Below, piece after piece: positions 44,954-57,039 of a stretch of DNA of 64,000 bases (positions within the stretch are counted from its first letter, which is position 1; each line of letters opens with the position of its first letter). The stretch lies in assembly GCA_029204225.1 (NCBI GenBank), contig CM055111.1, positions 27,922,340-27,986,339 of the forward strand, read 5' to 3'. The notes under the pieces are model-generated. The model was not told the origin of the DNA and did not search any database. It worked only from the letters and a program-made list of their open reading frames with translations. Both the position numbers and the translations under genes were made by a program. The DNA comes from Diphasiastrum complanatum. Its lineage: Eukaryota; Streptophyta; Lycopodiopsida; Lycopodiales; Lycopodiaceae.

Positions 44954-45728
44954 GTTACTTCCCAGCAGGATTTCAAAAAATCATGGAAAAAGTGCATTTT
45001 TTTGGGCAAAATTTTAAGTTTTTTTTGGGACCAAACCCTTGCAAAGTGGTGTGCACTTGTATTTGAGTCAAATTCACCTACTAGCCAAGTTGTGAGAGTT
45101 ACTTCCCAAGGAAATTCAAAAAATCTTGAGAAAAGTGTATTTTTTTAGGGGTTTTTCTACAAAATTTTAAAATTCTTAGGGAACAAACCCTTGAAGACTA
45201 GTATGCACTTGTATCAGAGTCAAATTCACCTGCTAACCAAGCTGCAAGAGTTACTTCCCAGGGAAACTCAAAAAATCTTGAAAAAAGTGTATTTTTTGGG
45301 GGGTTTTTGGCAGAATTTTAAGATTTTCTGGGAATGAACCCTTGTAGACTGGTATGCACTTGTATCTAGGTTAGATTAACTACTCACCAACCTGCGAGAG
45401 ATAATTCCCAAGGAAAGTCAAAACATCTTGAAAAAAGTGCATTTTTTGGGGTTTTTTTGCAAAATTTTAAGATTTTCTAGGAATGAACCCTCACAGACTA
45501 GTATGCACTTTTATCTGAGTTAGATTCATTTGCTCACCAATCTGCGAGAATTACTTCCCAAGAAAACTCAAAAAATCTTGAAAAAAGTGCATTTTTTTGG
45601 CTTTTTTTGGCCAAATTTTCAGATTTTCTGGGAACTAATCTTCGTAGGATGGTATGTACTTGTATCTGAGTCAGATCCACCTTCTTACCAAGCTGTGAGA
45701 GTTACTTCTTAGGGAAACTCAAAAATTT
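44954..45728. repeat. Tandem repeat, about 150-bp unit, five copies
   Basis: Copies start with GTTACTTCCCA or close variants at 44954, 45098, 45250, 45400, 45550 and 45701 (partial), spaced 144-152 bp. Each contains AAAAAGTG(C/T)ATTTTTT, CAAAATTTTAAG and TATGCACTTGTATC-like words. They lie in the leader of a minus-strand gypsy element whose primer site is at 46202-46220. Confidence 0.9.
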
Positions 45729-46201
45729 GCTATTTGAGAAGGTTCGACAGTTTTTGCTCTTGGGAACCTTCACATGGGCACTTTTTTTGGGATCTAACTC
45801 TCGTAGACTTCTCTGTGTCCTTGTCTCAATAAGATGGAACTTCAGAGAGCTCTGTGAAGGTTAGTTTGAGTTTTGAATGTTTTTTGAAATTTACAAGGGA
45901 TTTTTAAATTTTTATGGATTTTTCTCTGTTGTTTCAAAATCTATTGGGAAGTAACCTTCGCAGGCTTGTATGCAGGTCTGGGAGAAATTGGGTGCTTGGA
46001 ACTAATCCTCCCACCCCACTATCTCTCCCTACAGTGCAAACAAACAAAAAATCACAAAAAAATGACAAAAACTAACACTACTCACACTATTCTACCCCTA
46101 AAATTCGATTTTTTGATGAAAACGAATGATGAGAGAGAGAGATAGGGAGAGAGAAAGAGGAAGAGAGTAAGAAAGCTATGCGGCAAAATGAGTGTGTGGC
46201 G
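45729..46201 (-). other. Leader of a minus-strand gypsy element (F)
   Basis: Non-coding. At 45790-45970 it shares the phrases AACTCTCG(T/C)AG and AAGATGGAACTTCAGAG with the leader of element A. This supports one element family with a repeat-rich leader. Confidence 0.6.
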
Positions 46202-46220
46202 CTCCCCAGCAACGAAGCCA
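46202..46220 (-). other. Primer-binding site of element F
   Basis: On minus, TGGCTTCGTTGCTGGGGAG lies one base inside the LTR. It is a variant of the tRNA-Asp-type site, as in element A. Confidence 0.75.
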
Positions 46221-46221
46221 C

Positions 46222-46980
<759 letters not shown>

Positions 46981-46984
46981 CTTG

Positions 46985-47290
46985 ATGCCCTTGAATAGGT
47001 GTCCATTTGTTGTCGAAGGTTCGGAATTTCATTGAATCTCGACAAGTGCCAGATCTGGGTTACCCATGGTGTGGTACTGGGCCATATTATTTCTCGAAAT
47101 GGTATCACTACTGATCTGAAAAGATCACAGTCATTCTTGAAATGCCCCTACCCGACACAATGAAACAAATTTACATCTTTCTAGGCCACACAGGTTATTA
47201 TCGAATTTTATAATACACTACGCCGATAACGCACGGTTAGTATATCAAATCGTTATGGACCCAAGGTGGACAAAATGTGAAGATTAGTGA
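46985..47290 (+). pseudogene. Gypsy RT fragment
   Basis: On plus, the frame reads FGISLNLDKCQIWVTHGVVL and then GHIISRNGITTDL. After small shifts come a GHTGYYRI-like block and YADNARLVYQIVMDPRW. It corresponds to the RT C-terminal part of element A (SLNPKKCQFWVTHGLIIGH), in the opposite orientation. Only about 100 codons remain; it abuts the LTR of element F. Confidence 0.85.
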
Positions 47291-47299
47291 AATAATATC

Positions 47300-48003
47300 T
47301 TTTTATCTCGAGTTTTGGGGCCATGACCATTTTATCTCCATTGTAAACTTTATTGTACATAAAGGTATGTGAATTGAGCACATAACCTTTTAGAATAGGT
47401 CAAGTTTGAGTTAGGTAGATTCAAATTTGATGTCATGCAAAAGTTTAGTTTACATGCAATGTCATTTAGAGTGCATGCATGTAACATGCAATCAGTGCAT
47501 GCATCATGCAAAGTAGTTTTTATGATCTACACATGTCTAGGCAATTTTGAGAGATGACATGCAATACATGCAATATCCATGCATGCAGTTATACATGTGG
47601 ATCCCTGTTAATTGAGTTAATTGAATTAAGTGGACTTTCCATGCAACTCCACTGTAGGAATTCGAGTCTCTTTGATGTAGGGAAATTTTGGCATGTTTTG
47701 CCAAATTGTGAATATTGAGATTTTGGTGTTTTGGACTCATTCTCTCTCTACCTGAGTTGTAAGTGTTGATTTTCTCTCTCTACTTGAGAGCAGGCTGTTT
47801 TTCCCATACTGAGCACTTAGAATTATTTCTGACATTCATTCCTCATAGTGAAAAGTTAGTTTTTTTGGTCTGATGTATGCCATTGTGCTCTTGCCTTAGA
47901 TTTTTCAAGTAATCTGTTCTTTGATCAATCTTGTGCAATCACAACACCTCAGTAAGGTCCTGTAAGGTGTGTGGTGAAGTTCACATGTGCTAAAAACTTC
48001 ACA
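47300..48003 (+). mobile_element. LTR of a copia-type element, left end unresolved
   Basis: The right end is clear: TTCACA at 48003 is followed directly by a primer site. The left end lies somewhere between 47290 and about 47700; no TG boundary stands out. Words ATGCA and CATGCAT recur densely at 47440-47600. The terminus TTCACA is the same as in the young element at 22682-28388. Confidence 0.5.
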
Positions 48004-48015
48004 TGGTATCAAAGC
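48004..48015 (+). other. Primer-binding site, tRNA-Met type
   Basis: TGGTATCAAAGC directly follows the LTR. It is one base away from the usual TGGTATCAGAGC. Confidence 0.85.
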
Positions 48016-49140
48016 TTCATGCTTTGAAGAGGTGAGGGTGTATACATCAAAACAACAATGCTTTTGGTTGCAGGAATTTGGATTTGGGAGAGGAATCCAA
48101 ATTCGTTGACAAAAAAGCCATATGTGGATCATAAGTGGATCAAATCAAGCCTGATCTACTCTAGCTGAGCCTTGTATGGACAGAGAGCTCACACGTGTGA
48201 AATCAGCCCTCTTTGTTTGAGTGCTACTTCTCAAGGAATGATCCAAATTTGATGTTCTATAGCTTGTTGGATAGGTATTGCAGAGTAGAATGTGTTGCTT
48301 GAGTTTTTAAATCAATTTGATTTGTTTTTCGAAAAAATTCTAGGCAATCAGAGAGTTTGAGAGAGTACTCATCTCGTGGGATATGCCAAAGTGAGCACAC
48401 ATCAGTTCTTTTCACCAATTTTTTCAATTTTCACTATCAATCAAGTAGAATTGGATAGATGTGAGTTTTGTGAGGTCTTAGACTTTTCATTTCACACGAA
48501 TTATTGTGTCCGAGTTGAAAGTAAGTTCCTAGAGAGTTTATCAGTTCTTTGAAACTCATGGGAGAGATAGACTTCTTACTTGCATGTGCTTTATTTCTAT
48601 GATTGAAGCAAGATCCAAATTCAAGATAGATTGATTTTTTTTTTCTGTTGAGAGTTGGATCTGACATTCAGTTGCTAGATTTCATAGATTGGATCAACAT
48701 TATCAGTGTTAGATCCTAGTTAGAGCCCAATGAGGGCCTTTGAGAAAAAATACTTTTTTTTTTCTTATTTCGTTGCCATGTGGACCAATTGAAACCTTAG
48801 CTTCAGGGTTCTACGTAACGTAGAATTTTCCAGATATAAATAAACGAAAAACTTTTTAAATATATTGTTGTTTCGTCGGGCAACATGTGAGAATGCTATT
48901 GGTTGATGAGGCCTGCCCTTCCAGCTCATCACTGCCCGAAGAGACCCAAAAATATTGAAAATGAATATGACAGATGGTTGAGATGAGAAAATCGATGTAC
49001 CATTGATGTATATGCATTGTCAAACCATGGTTAACAGGGATAACCAGAGTTAATTTGTGGCGCCAAATAGATCAATGTTTCAAAGTTTTACCAACACTTT
49101 TTCTCAGATTCATGGCTTTTTGTCTACGCAAATTTTCATA
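48016..49140 (+). other. Leader and anonymous DNA after the primer site
   Basis: No long ORF. A palindrome CTCACACGTGTGA at 48189-48201 matches those in the LTR and leader of the young element, so the two elements may be relatives. From about 48700 the text changes and is unassigned. Confidence 0.45.
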
Positions 49141-49149
49141 TTCATAGTT

Positions 49150-49860
49150 CATTGTCAAGGAAGCCGTGCTCCTCAATCGACTCTATGCTTCTATTCAACG
49201 AGACAGATGATAATGGATTATGGGTGCCAAGAAAATATTCAAAAAACTCTTGGGTTTTGATGCATCCATCATCAAGAGGAGCATTTCGAAAAAGAAAAAG
49301 GTCAAAACTATCATTTCGATCTTATTGGAAGGCCAGAATTTTGGATTTCAGAACATCATCAGGAGGAAAATCTATTTCTGAAATTCTAGTCCAACATGTA
49401 TATATGCATTCAGAGATAAATGTGCAAGGATTCAACCGTCAGGATCACAAAAAAAACAACTGTGAGTATTGATATTTTTGATACTTTCATTTTTGTCATT
49501 CATAAATATCTAATAATAAACTTGCCAATCTGATCATTTTTCTCTTGCACATTTATATCCATCCAACATAAATGAATGAGAGCCGAGTGGATCTTTAGCA
49601 GCTGTGTTAGATGTTATTCACACTCATGTTGGACAACTGTAATATCGAGGTAGAACTGCAAAAGATCTAGCTAATAGTGGAATCTTTCTTTATGAATCAA
49701 TGTACATTTCTGATACAAAAGAAAATTTTTGACAAATAGTACCAATTCCATTACCTAGCTTTGAAAGTGATGAATGGATTGCACCAGATGCTACAATTTC
49801 AGAATCATTTCGTTGCAAGATATATAATGATGTAAAAAATTCATTAAAAATGAGCACGAG
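49150..49860 (+). pseudogene. Unrecognised gene remnant, at least two exons
   Basis: A first open stretch, 49152-49460, is rich in Arg, Lys and Ser and ends near a possible donor CT|GTGAGT at 49460. A second stretch, about 49600-49863, reads LDVIHTHVGQL, then RGRTAKDLANSGIFLYESMY, then IVPIPLPSFESDEWIAPDAT in one frame, broken only by a TAA and a TGA. The composition is that of a real protein, but I know no family. The LTR of element B is inserted 115 bp further on. Confidence 0.35.
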
Positions 49861-49978
49861 ATAAAAAATAGTCAGATTGAATTGGTTTATTTCCTTGAAT
49901 ATATTTGTGGATTTCTTTTCAAGTGTCAATGTACACAAAACCCCAATGATGTTTGTATGCAAAAATTTATCAGATAGT

Positions 49979-50799
49979 TGTAGGGTCGAAGATCTCACAT
50001 AGTATAGCCCTCCCGCCTATCAACAAGGGTTAGATCACTGGGTAGGTACCTAACTATGCATAGATGCTACTTTTATTTGGTTTCCTACTTCCTCCCTTAA
50101 CTCTACCCACCACTAACACTATTCTCCTTTAACTCTACTCCTCTACACTAACATTCATCATGATTTGGGTGAAGGGAAGGGATAGAAAAGAAGAGATTGA
50201 GAAGAGAAGATAGTAAGAGAGAGAGATAGAGAGTGAGGGTGGAGGTTAGCTCAAATGCACATTTTACTTGCTAAAGGAGAAACATAAACTATTGAAACCA
50301 AAAAGCATGAACTTGAAAGCATTTAAAAACAACAAGAGAAATAGCAAGCATTGAATTGCAAATGAGGATGCTTCTCTTCCAAAATTGGTAGAGTTTCCTC
50401 CTTCTCATTAAGCATGAAAATAGTGTACAAATGGTGCCTTTCTATAAAATGGGGAAGGCCCTTGCCCCTCAATCCTATTAGCTAATATTCACAATGATCC
50501 TATCCATCCATCTTGGACCCAATTTGATCCAAGGGTTCACAAAAAGTACATTAGAAATCACAAGATTCATATGAGTCCCAATTTGGACTCAACTCTAAAA
50601 AGTAATCTCTAAGTTAAAAAATGACATTGGGCCTCTAGTTTTATTTTAATTCCAAGGCCCAAGTCATGTTTATTTTATTTACAACTTTGTTTGTGTGCTC
50701 ATTGGGCCATGGGCTTATACACGCAGGATGCCATGCCCTCGCAACACATTTTATTGGAGGATTTTATTTATTTACACTTTGTTGGGAATACCCCCAACA
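49979..50799 (-). mobile_element. Complete LTR of gypsy element B (821 bp)
   Basis: Read on minus it starts TGTTGGGGGTATTCCCAAC at 50799 and ends CGACCCTACA at 49979. It is the only full-length copy of this LTR in the window and serves as a reference for element A. The TATA box is CTATAAAAT-like on plus at 50441-50450 (minus: CATTTTATAGAAAGG). Confidence 0.9.
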
Positions 50800-52440
50800 G
50801 GGCCCACGGCCTGAAGTAGTGCCGGTCCCTCGGAACTCTGCTGGTTTAGTAGAGCGTTTTCTTTGCCCGCCTTTGCTGGATGAGGTAGGTGGTGACGTCC
50901 TCCATAAAGTTGAGGCGGTCCAATTTTTTTAGGTCCTTTGGCGTGTGAAGAGACTTGTGGACCCCCCGTAGCCAATCGTGGTCGACCCATGTTTGGAATC
51001 GGTGTGTCCATGGATCACCCAAAAGCTCAACTTGGTAATATACACGAGCTATTGGTAGCTGATTTTCGACTTTGTCTAAAAGTAGCGCCTTACATCAAAG
51101 AATATGGATGGGTCTGGTTGAGATCCCTCTGCTGCCTATTGGCTCTGATCTTGGCTGGTACTAGCCTGCGCAACATCAAAATTAGGTGGCGGTGGAATTA
51201 CCACGGGGGTGGGCTGGGCCTTCGCGTCCATGAATTTCTGGCACACCTTGAGGGCTTGCTTGGCCTGGGCGAGCTCATGTGTTGTGCTTGTCCGACACTT
51301 GTTGAACTCTGCCTAGTAGCTGTTTAAGGTTTGGCTATAAACCTGCACCTGATGTCGTAGAAGATTCATCTCTGATTGAGAAAGCGGCCTTGAGTCTGGT
51401 GTAGGTTGAGCTAACCAGACGAGCTTTTCGTCTTGTAGGGCTTTGACCTCCATCCCCAAGCACGTATTCTCTGCTTAAAAAAGGCTAAGTTGCGTCTGAA
51501 TGGGAGAAAGCCGTTGGGACGCTTCAGCTTGAAGCTCCCGCACCTTTGTGGAGGCCTCAGTCAGCGAGTTGGAGAGGCTTTGGATATATTTGTTGAGGCC
51601 CTCCTCATTTTGTTGCAGCTTGGCAATCTCCTGGTGCCCTACTTGTTCGTGTTGCTGAGCCAAATCAGCTCTTGCTACAGCTTGGTGAGGTTTGCTCACA
51701 GTTGTGTATTACTTGTCGCTAGGTGTAGTGCCTTGCTTTACAGAATAGCTTTGGCCGCTACCGCATCCAAGATGTATTTCCCCAAAGTTTGGTACGCCAT
51801 CGTTAGATCTGTGGGAGCAGCCGATACACTAGCACTGGCAGGGGCTTATGTTGTATCGGCCTCGACGACTTGTGGAATCTCGTCATCATTATCTTCGATC
51901 AGGTTCTCATTGGACCTAATGCCATCTGGGGCAGTAGGATCAATCCGATCTGGCGATGGTACATACATTGTTTGGACAAATGCGTCATCAGACAACGGTT
52001 GGTTGCCCTCGACAACCTTTGTCGGCGAAGTGGGTGGGGTTTGAGAAATAACTGTGGAAACAGGGGTGGGGATGGTTTGTCCGAACGAGAGAATGGGAGG
52101 AACAGAGGGAAACTGGAGGGTGGTGTGGAGCATGGAAGAAGGTGAGGGTGGAGCAGAAAGTGGCTGGCGTGGGGGTGAAAAATTGATAACTTGCATCCAT
52201 GCCAGAGTGTCAGGGGACAGTTGTGAATCAGAAGGATTGAATGGAATGGAAGCAACGGTGGCGGTAGGAGTGATGGAAGATGCGATGGTGATGGATGGAG
52301 TAGTGGACACTGGAAGAGAAGTAGGAGTGGTATCAACAGAAGAAACGAGGATAGAGACAGAAACAGATGTGGATGGAATCGAAAGAGAGGTAGCGATAAC
52401 AGAAATCGAAGTGGGGGATTGCATGGAAGAAGAAGTGGCA
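50800..52440 (-). pseudogene. Additional 3' ORF of element B
   Basis: Homologue of the extra ORF of element A in the same place between integrase and LTR. In order it has a Ser/Thr/Pro-rich stretch (52424-51846), a coiled coil (51830-51480, for example the frame 51699-51475), a further coiled-coil/linker part (about 51370-51160), and a short C-terminal part ending before the LTR. Compared with A, a segment of the C-terminal domain is deleted near 51110. Stops and shifts break it. Confidence 0.65.
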
Positions 52441-52890
52441 GTTGTTGATGGGGTAGTTAGTGCGGTAGTGGAGGTGCATCTTCAAGTAGATTATGTATCG
52501 AGCCTGGAAACTCCTTGCTGCAAGATGAATTGGACCAATATAATCCAATCCCCATTTCTCGAATGGTGCTTGGGCTAAGACTAGGTGCAGTAGGTCATAG
52601 TTCAATCTTGTTGGTCTCCTTGCCCTTTGGCATACATCGCACTTTTTCAAGTATTCCTCCGTATCTTTATGAATCGTTGGCCACTAACATCTTGATTGTA
52701 GGATCTTGTGAACTGTAATGTCAGATGCAAAATGACCCCCACCCGTGCCTTCATGTGAAAGCGAAATGATTTGGGTGGTCTCATGAGGAAGAATACACCG
52801 TCGAAAAATTCCATCAAGACCTCTTCGATACAACTGGCCGGCAATCAACTGATAAGGTCTAGCCTTCAAGATCAATTTTTGATGTTCCGT
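52441..52890 (-). pseudogene. Integrase zinc domain and truncated core of element B
   Basis: The frames 52890-52684 and 52650-52500 hold the H-H-C-C zinc region (CDVCQRARRPTR) and GLDYIGPIHLAARSFQARYI. The core then breaks at about 52490 and jumps directly to the start of the additional ORF, so the DDE core present in A is deleted here. Confidence 0.85.
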
Positions 52891-52939
52891 CTTTGGTAGT
52901 GATTTGTCTGGTTGGCCCCACATTAGATATTCAACAATG

Positions 52940-53828
52940 TTAGGCAGCCCATTCTGGTACTGTGTCCACGTAAAATAAGGCAGCATCTGCCAACTCATCA
53001 TCGGGTTGGGTTGCAATCTCATTTCTCTTGATTCGTGACACATGATCTTCCATGTAGTGTTGTTTTCCCTTGCGAACTACTATCCGAAAATCAAACTCCA
53101 ATAACAGAAGTAGCCATCTGGTGATTCTTCTGGTGTTGCAAGTTTTATAGATCATTGTCAGTGCTTCCCGCTCTATGGTTGAATAGTTCATTTCGGTATC
53201 ACTGAGCTGTCGGCTTGCAAAGCGGATTGGAAAATCCTTTTTGTGTTCACCTGGCTGGGTTAAGACTGCTCCAACTGCATACTTTGATGCGTCCGTATGC
53301 ACATGAAACTCAATGGACCATTTGGGTGGGCGTAAGATTGGTGCTAAAACCAATGCATCCTTAAGCTTTTGGAAAGCCTTTAGGGCCTCCTCATTCCAAT
53401 GTGGATCCGTTGTGAGTTTGTAGATTTGTCTGGCTAACTCCGCAAAATCAAGAATGAAGATCCTATAATAGTTAGCATGACCCATGAAAATGTAGACCTC
53501 GTGGATCGTCCCCGGTGGTGGTAGATCAATAATGATCCTGATCTTTGATAGATCTGTGGCGATCCCGTGTCTTGACACTATATGGCTGAGAATCAAGCCA
53601 TGTGTCACCCAAAGTTGACATTTTTTTGGATTCAGAGAAATCTGGTATTCGCGATATTTTTGTAACACCTTCTCCAAATTGGATAAGTGTTTGGTCCATG
53701 CACGCACCAATCGTCCAAGAAAGTTTCCAGAAATTTTTGCAAATAATCTTTGAATGTCGTCTGCATGACTCGCTGGAAAGTGCTTGGGGCATTGCAACGT
53801 TTGAATGGCATCACTTTATAGGCATAGG
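52940..53828 (-). pseudogene. RT C-terminus and RNase H of element B
   Basis: The minus frame 53797-52940 (285 codons) runs through SLNPKKCQLWVTHGLILSH, ANYYRIFILDFAELARQIYK and FHVHTDASKYAVGAVLTQPG to the RNase H tail (RITRWLLLLLEFDFRIVV). The RT catalytic Asp pair is lost in a deletion near 53690 relative to A. RT homology (YKVMPF, CNAPSTFQRVM) stops at 53828, where an LTR in the opposite orientation begins. Confidence 0.88.
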
Positions 53829-54392
53829 TGTTGGGGGTATTCCCAACAAAGTGTAAATAACAAAAATCCTCCAATAAAATGTGTTGCGAGGGCATGGCAT
53901 CCTGCATGTATAAGCCCATGGCCCAATGAGCACGCAATTAAAGTTGTAAATAAAATAAACTTGACTTGGGCCTTGGAATTAAAATAAAAGTAGAGGCCCA
54001 ATGTCATTTTTAAACTTAGAGATTACTTTTTAGAGTTGGGTCCAAATTGGGACTCACATGAATCTTGTGATTTCTAATGTACTTTTTGTGGACCCTTGGA
54101 TCAAGTTGGGTCCAAGATGAATGGGTAGGATCATTGTGAATATTAGCCTATAAGATTGAGGGGCAAGGGCCTTCCCCATTTTATAAAAAAGGCACCATTT
54201 GTACACTATTTTCATGCTTAATGAGAAGGAGGAAACTCTACCAATTTTGGAAGAGAAGCATCCTCATTTGCAATTCAATGCTTGCTATTGCTCTTGTTGT
54301 TTCCATTTGCTTTCAAGTTCATGCTTGTTGGTTTCGATAGTTGAAGTTTCTCCTTTAGCAAGTACAATGTGCATTTGAGCTAGCCTCCACCC
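53829..54392 (+). mobile_element. Inverted LTR joined to element B
   Basis: It starts with the exact terminus TGTTGGGGGTATTCCC on plus and follows the LTR of element B, in the opposite orientation, to about 54392, two thirds of the way. It has its TATA box near 54180. It interrupts the RT of element B. A and B thus both show an LTR start in plus orientation next to a minus-strand element. Confidence 0.85.
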
Positions 54393-56488
54393 TAAGGGTC
54401 TATTACCCACGTAGGCCCCTACCAGAGTCTCGCAGATTAAAAACATCTCTCATATGACATTAAGCTCTATGTAATCCTACACTAAACTTTCCAGGATTTA
54501 GATTAAAATCTTGTAAACGTTAAGGCCAGTGCTTTAGATTAAAGGGCAACTCTACCCTTCAAGAAAATATGCTTTAAAGAGTATAATCCAATTTAATCAT
54601 TCAAAGAGCATGCTAGATTTATTTTTCGGTAATAGATAAGTTAAGATTTACAGAAGGAACCGCAATGAATTGCCGACAGTTTTTACTGTGTTGTCATTTT
54701 CTAACTTTGGAGTTGGGAACTCCCAGATTGAAAGTTAAAATTTGATTTCTTTTTGTTTTTTTGTTGAATTTCCATTTGATAATCGGAAATCAGTTACTTG
54801 TTTGATAAGTTTTCTAATCGATGTTGATCAACAGAAATCAGTCAAGTGAACGTTTGTGCAAGATACTCGTTAAATTTGATTAAAATCATCAAACAATATG
54901 AAATGACCAGTATAATTGAGGATCTAATGGGGTGTTATACTAGTATAATTGAATTTTTCACCTAGACATTTGAGATTTCTGAATCATTGGCAATTAGCTT
55001 GAGTAGTTGATTACTCCAAGATGAAGTTAATTGGTAAAATGATCAATGTAATGTGGATTCACCGGGAACTAATGGTTTTGAATTATATTGCTTGTAAGAC
55101 GCATGATTAGTGAATCATTTCGGTTCATCAGTTAAGATTGTGTGCATTAGATATACAATATTCTTGGGATAGAGTATTCCTTAGTTAAGGAAGGGACTCA
55201 GCTCATTAGTGATTGTATCCCAGAGAGCTCAAATGGATAACAAATCATAATGAATCCAAGAATAACAACTGAATTGATATTCAGCAGGACTTTGGATATC
55301 TAGATGTGATTCTGGATTGTAATCTAAAGTTTTGTAGTTGAAGATGATTGTCATTTTGGTATGCGTTCAGTCTTTAATTACCAGTGATTTATAGACCTTG
55401 AATCTTGACTTTAGTTTAAGAATCCTGGTAGAAAGTATTGCTAAATCTAGTATTTTTTTAATGGAAAGATTTTTGGAATGACTCTTACTTTTTCTGAGTT
55501 ATGTTAGACATATACTCCAGTATCTAGTAAATGATTAAGTATGATTTGGATTTCAGGAAATCATGATTGACGAATCATATGAATCTAAAAATTTATGGTT
55601 GACGAATCATAAATAGATACTTAATTATTGTCTGAGGACTATAAGGAATTGTAATGATTCTTAAGTGTGAGATTAATTCTTGATCTATTATTTGAGTTAG
55701 AATTCAAATCATTGTTTTGAATCTCTCTACTTCAGTATTTTATTTGAGAACCTATGGATCTCACATGTATTCTCACAAGATAAGTTATCTTATCTGTGGA
55801 GAATTGAAATTATCTAGTGGATGTTATTCTATTACAGTTTATGGTCTGCCGATGCTTGAGTACAGTTATTCATCTTATTGAATCTCCAGTTATCATAGGA
55901 GACAGACAAGTCTATTAAGATGAATGAATGTTGTTTTCTAGCATTTGGTGTTAGAAATAAGAGCATTTAACTCAAAAAGAGTATCTGGGATACTCGAAGT
56001 TGAGTTTTAATCATTCTATATCTTAATGATTCTCCTAGAGATTCTAATTGAATGAATTTTCATATCTTAGAATTTAGATTCTAAGGATATTTGTACTTGA
56101 AAGCTTATGAATTATCTGTCAAAGTTGTGGATAATTTCAAATTGTAATTAAAATTATTATATTATTTCTTTAACTTTAATCTCTTAAGTTAGGTTATTTT
56201 ATCCAGTGTTTCATGTAAGTGCTTCACATGAGGTGATGTTACTAACTTGTGGTAAATGTAACCCAAATGGAAAATTTATCACTTAGTGTACTTTTCAAAC
56301 CTGAGTTGTACTCCAGTGCAGAGATTATCACTTGGGAAATAGGATGATCTCTAAGTACTTATTTGATGCGAAAGTTTGACTAAGGATAATGATTTTCTAA
56401 GTTGATATTTAAAGCTATAGAACTGTTCCTATTATTCTTTCCAATTTAGAGAGCTTCTAAGGATAGAAGCACTTTAAGGAGGGAAGAA
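54393..56488. other. AT-rich non-coding DNA, likely the 3' part of a gypsy element
   Basis: No coding frame survives. The right edge (AAGGAGGGAAGAA at 56476-56488) is a polypurine tract directly before an LTR. The DNA to its left is therefore the decayed or non-coding 3' internal part of a plus-strand element. Words GACGAATCATA and TAATGATTCTTA recur. Confidence 0.45.
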
Positions 56489-57030
56489 TGTTATGTCCAT
56501 GGCCAGTAAGTAGGATTCGGTATACTCCTAGTCTTGGATACACGGTACTCCAGTAAAGTGTTAGTTATGCCACGTCATACTGGATGTGACCCGAAAGTAA
56601 CTAATATCCTTGTGAGGCCCAGAACACACTAAATGGAGTTTAGACAAGGTATGAGACAGTGTATGCATGTGTAGAGTTATCAATAGCAATTCTATGAATA
56701 GTTGGTCCATGCATAGGACTCTATTCTAGGTGAATCTATGTATAGGAAACTGAGGGCTATGCATGGCTATGTGCCCCGGATGCTTATGGCTCTATAAGAA
56801 GAGGCCAAACTCGCCCTACTCCTCATTGTGATCATTGATTCATTGCCAGGGTTTCACTCTACATTCATGCTTCTTATTCCTTGGCTTGGGGGTGAAGCTT
56901 CTAGAGTTGATTGGTTGCTTCTACTTGGTTGGGTGGTTGCTCCATAGTGTGTTTTCCATTGTGTGTTATCTTGTAAGCAGGATCTTAGGGAGCTTCCCTC
57001 ATAGCTATTTTTCTAAGGTGGCCACGTTTA
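56489..57030 (+). mobile_element. Gypsy-type LTR, truncated
   Basis: TGTTATGTCCATGGCC directly follows a polypurine tract. A TATA box CTATAAGA lies at 56792-56799. LTR character ends at about 57030, where the reverse-transcriptase remnant begins, so the right end is missing. Confidence 0.7.
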
Positions 57031-57039
57031 TTTCTGGAG

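Noticed and set aside
51870-52578. Plus-strand frames (Gly/Val/Glu-rich) in element B
   Set aside because: They are complementary shadows of the Ser/Thr/Pro-rich region read on minus.
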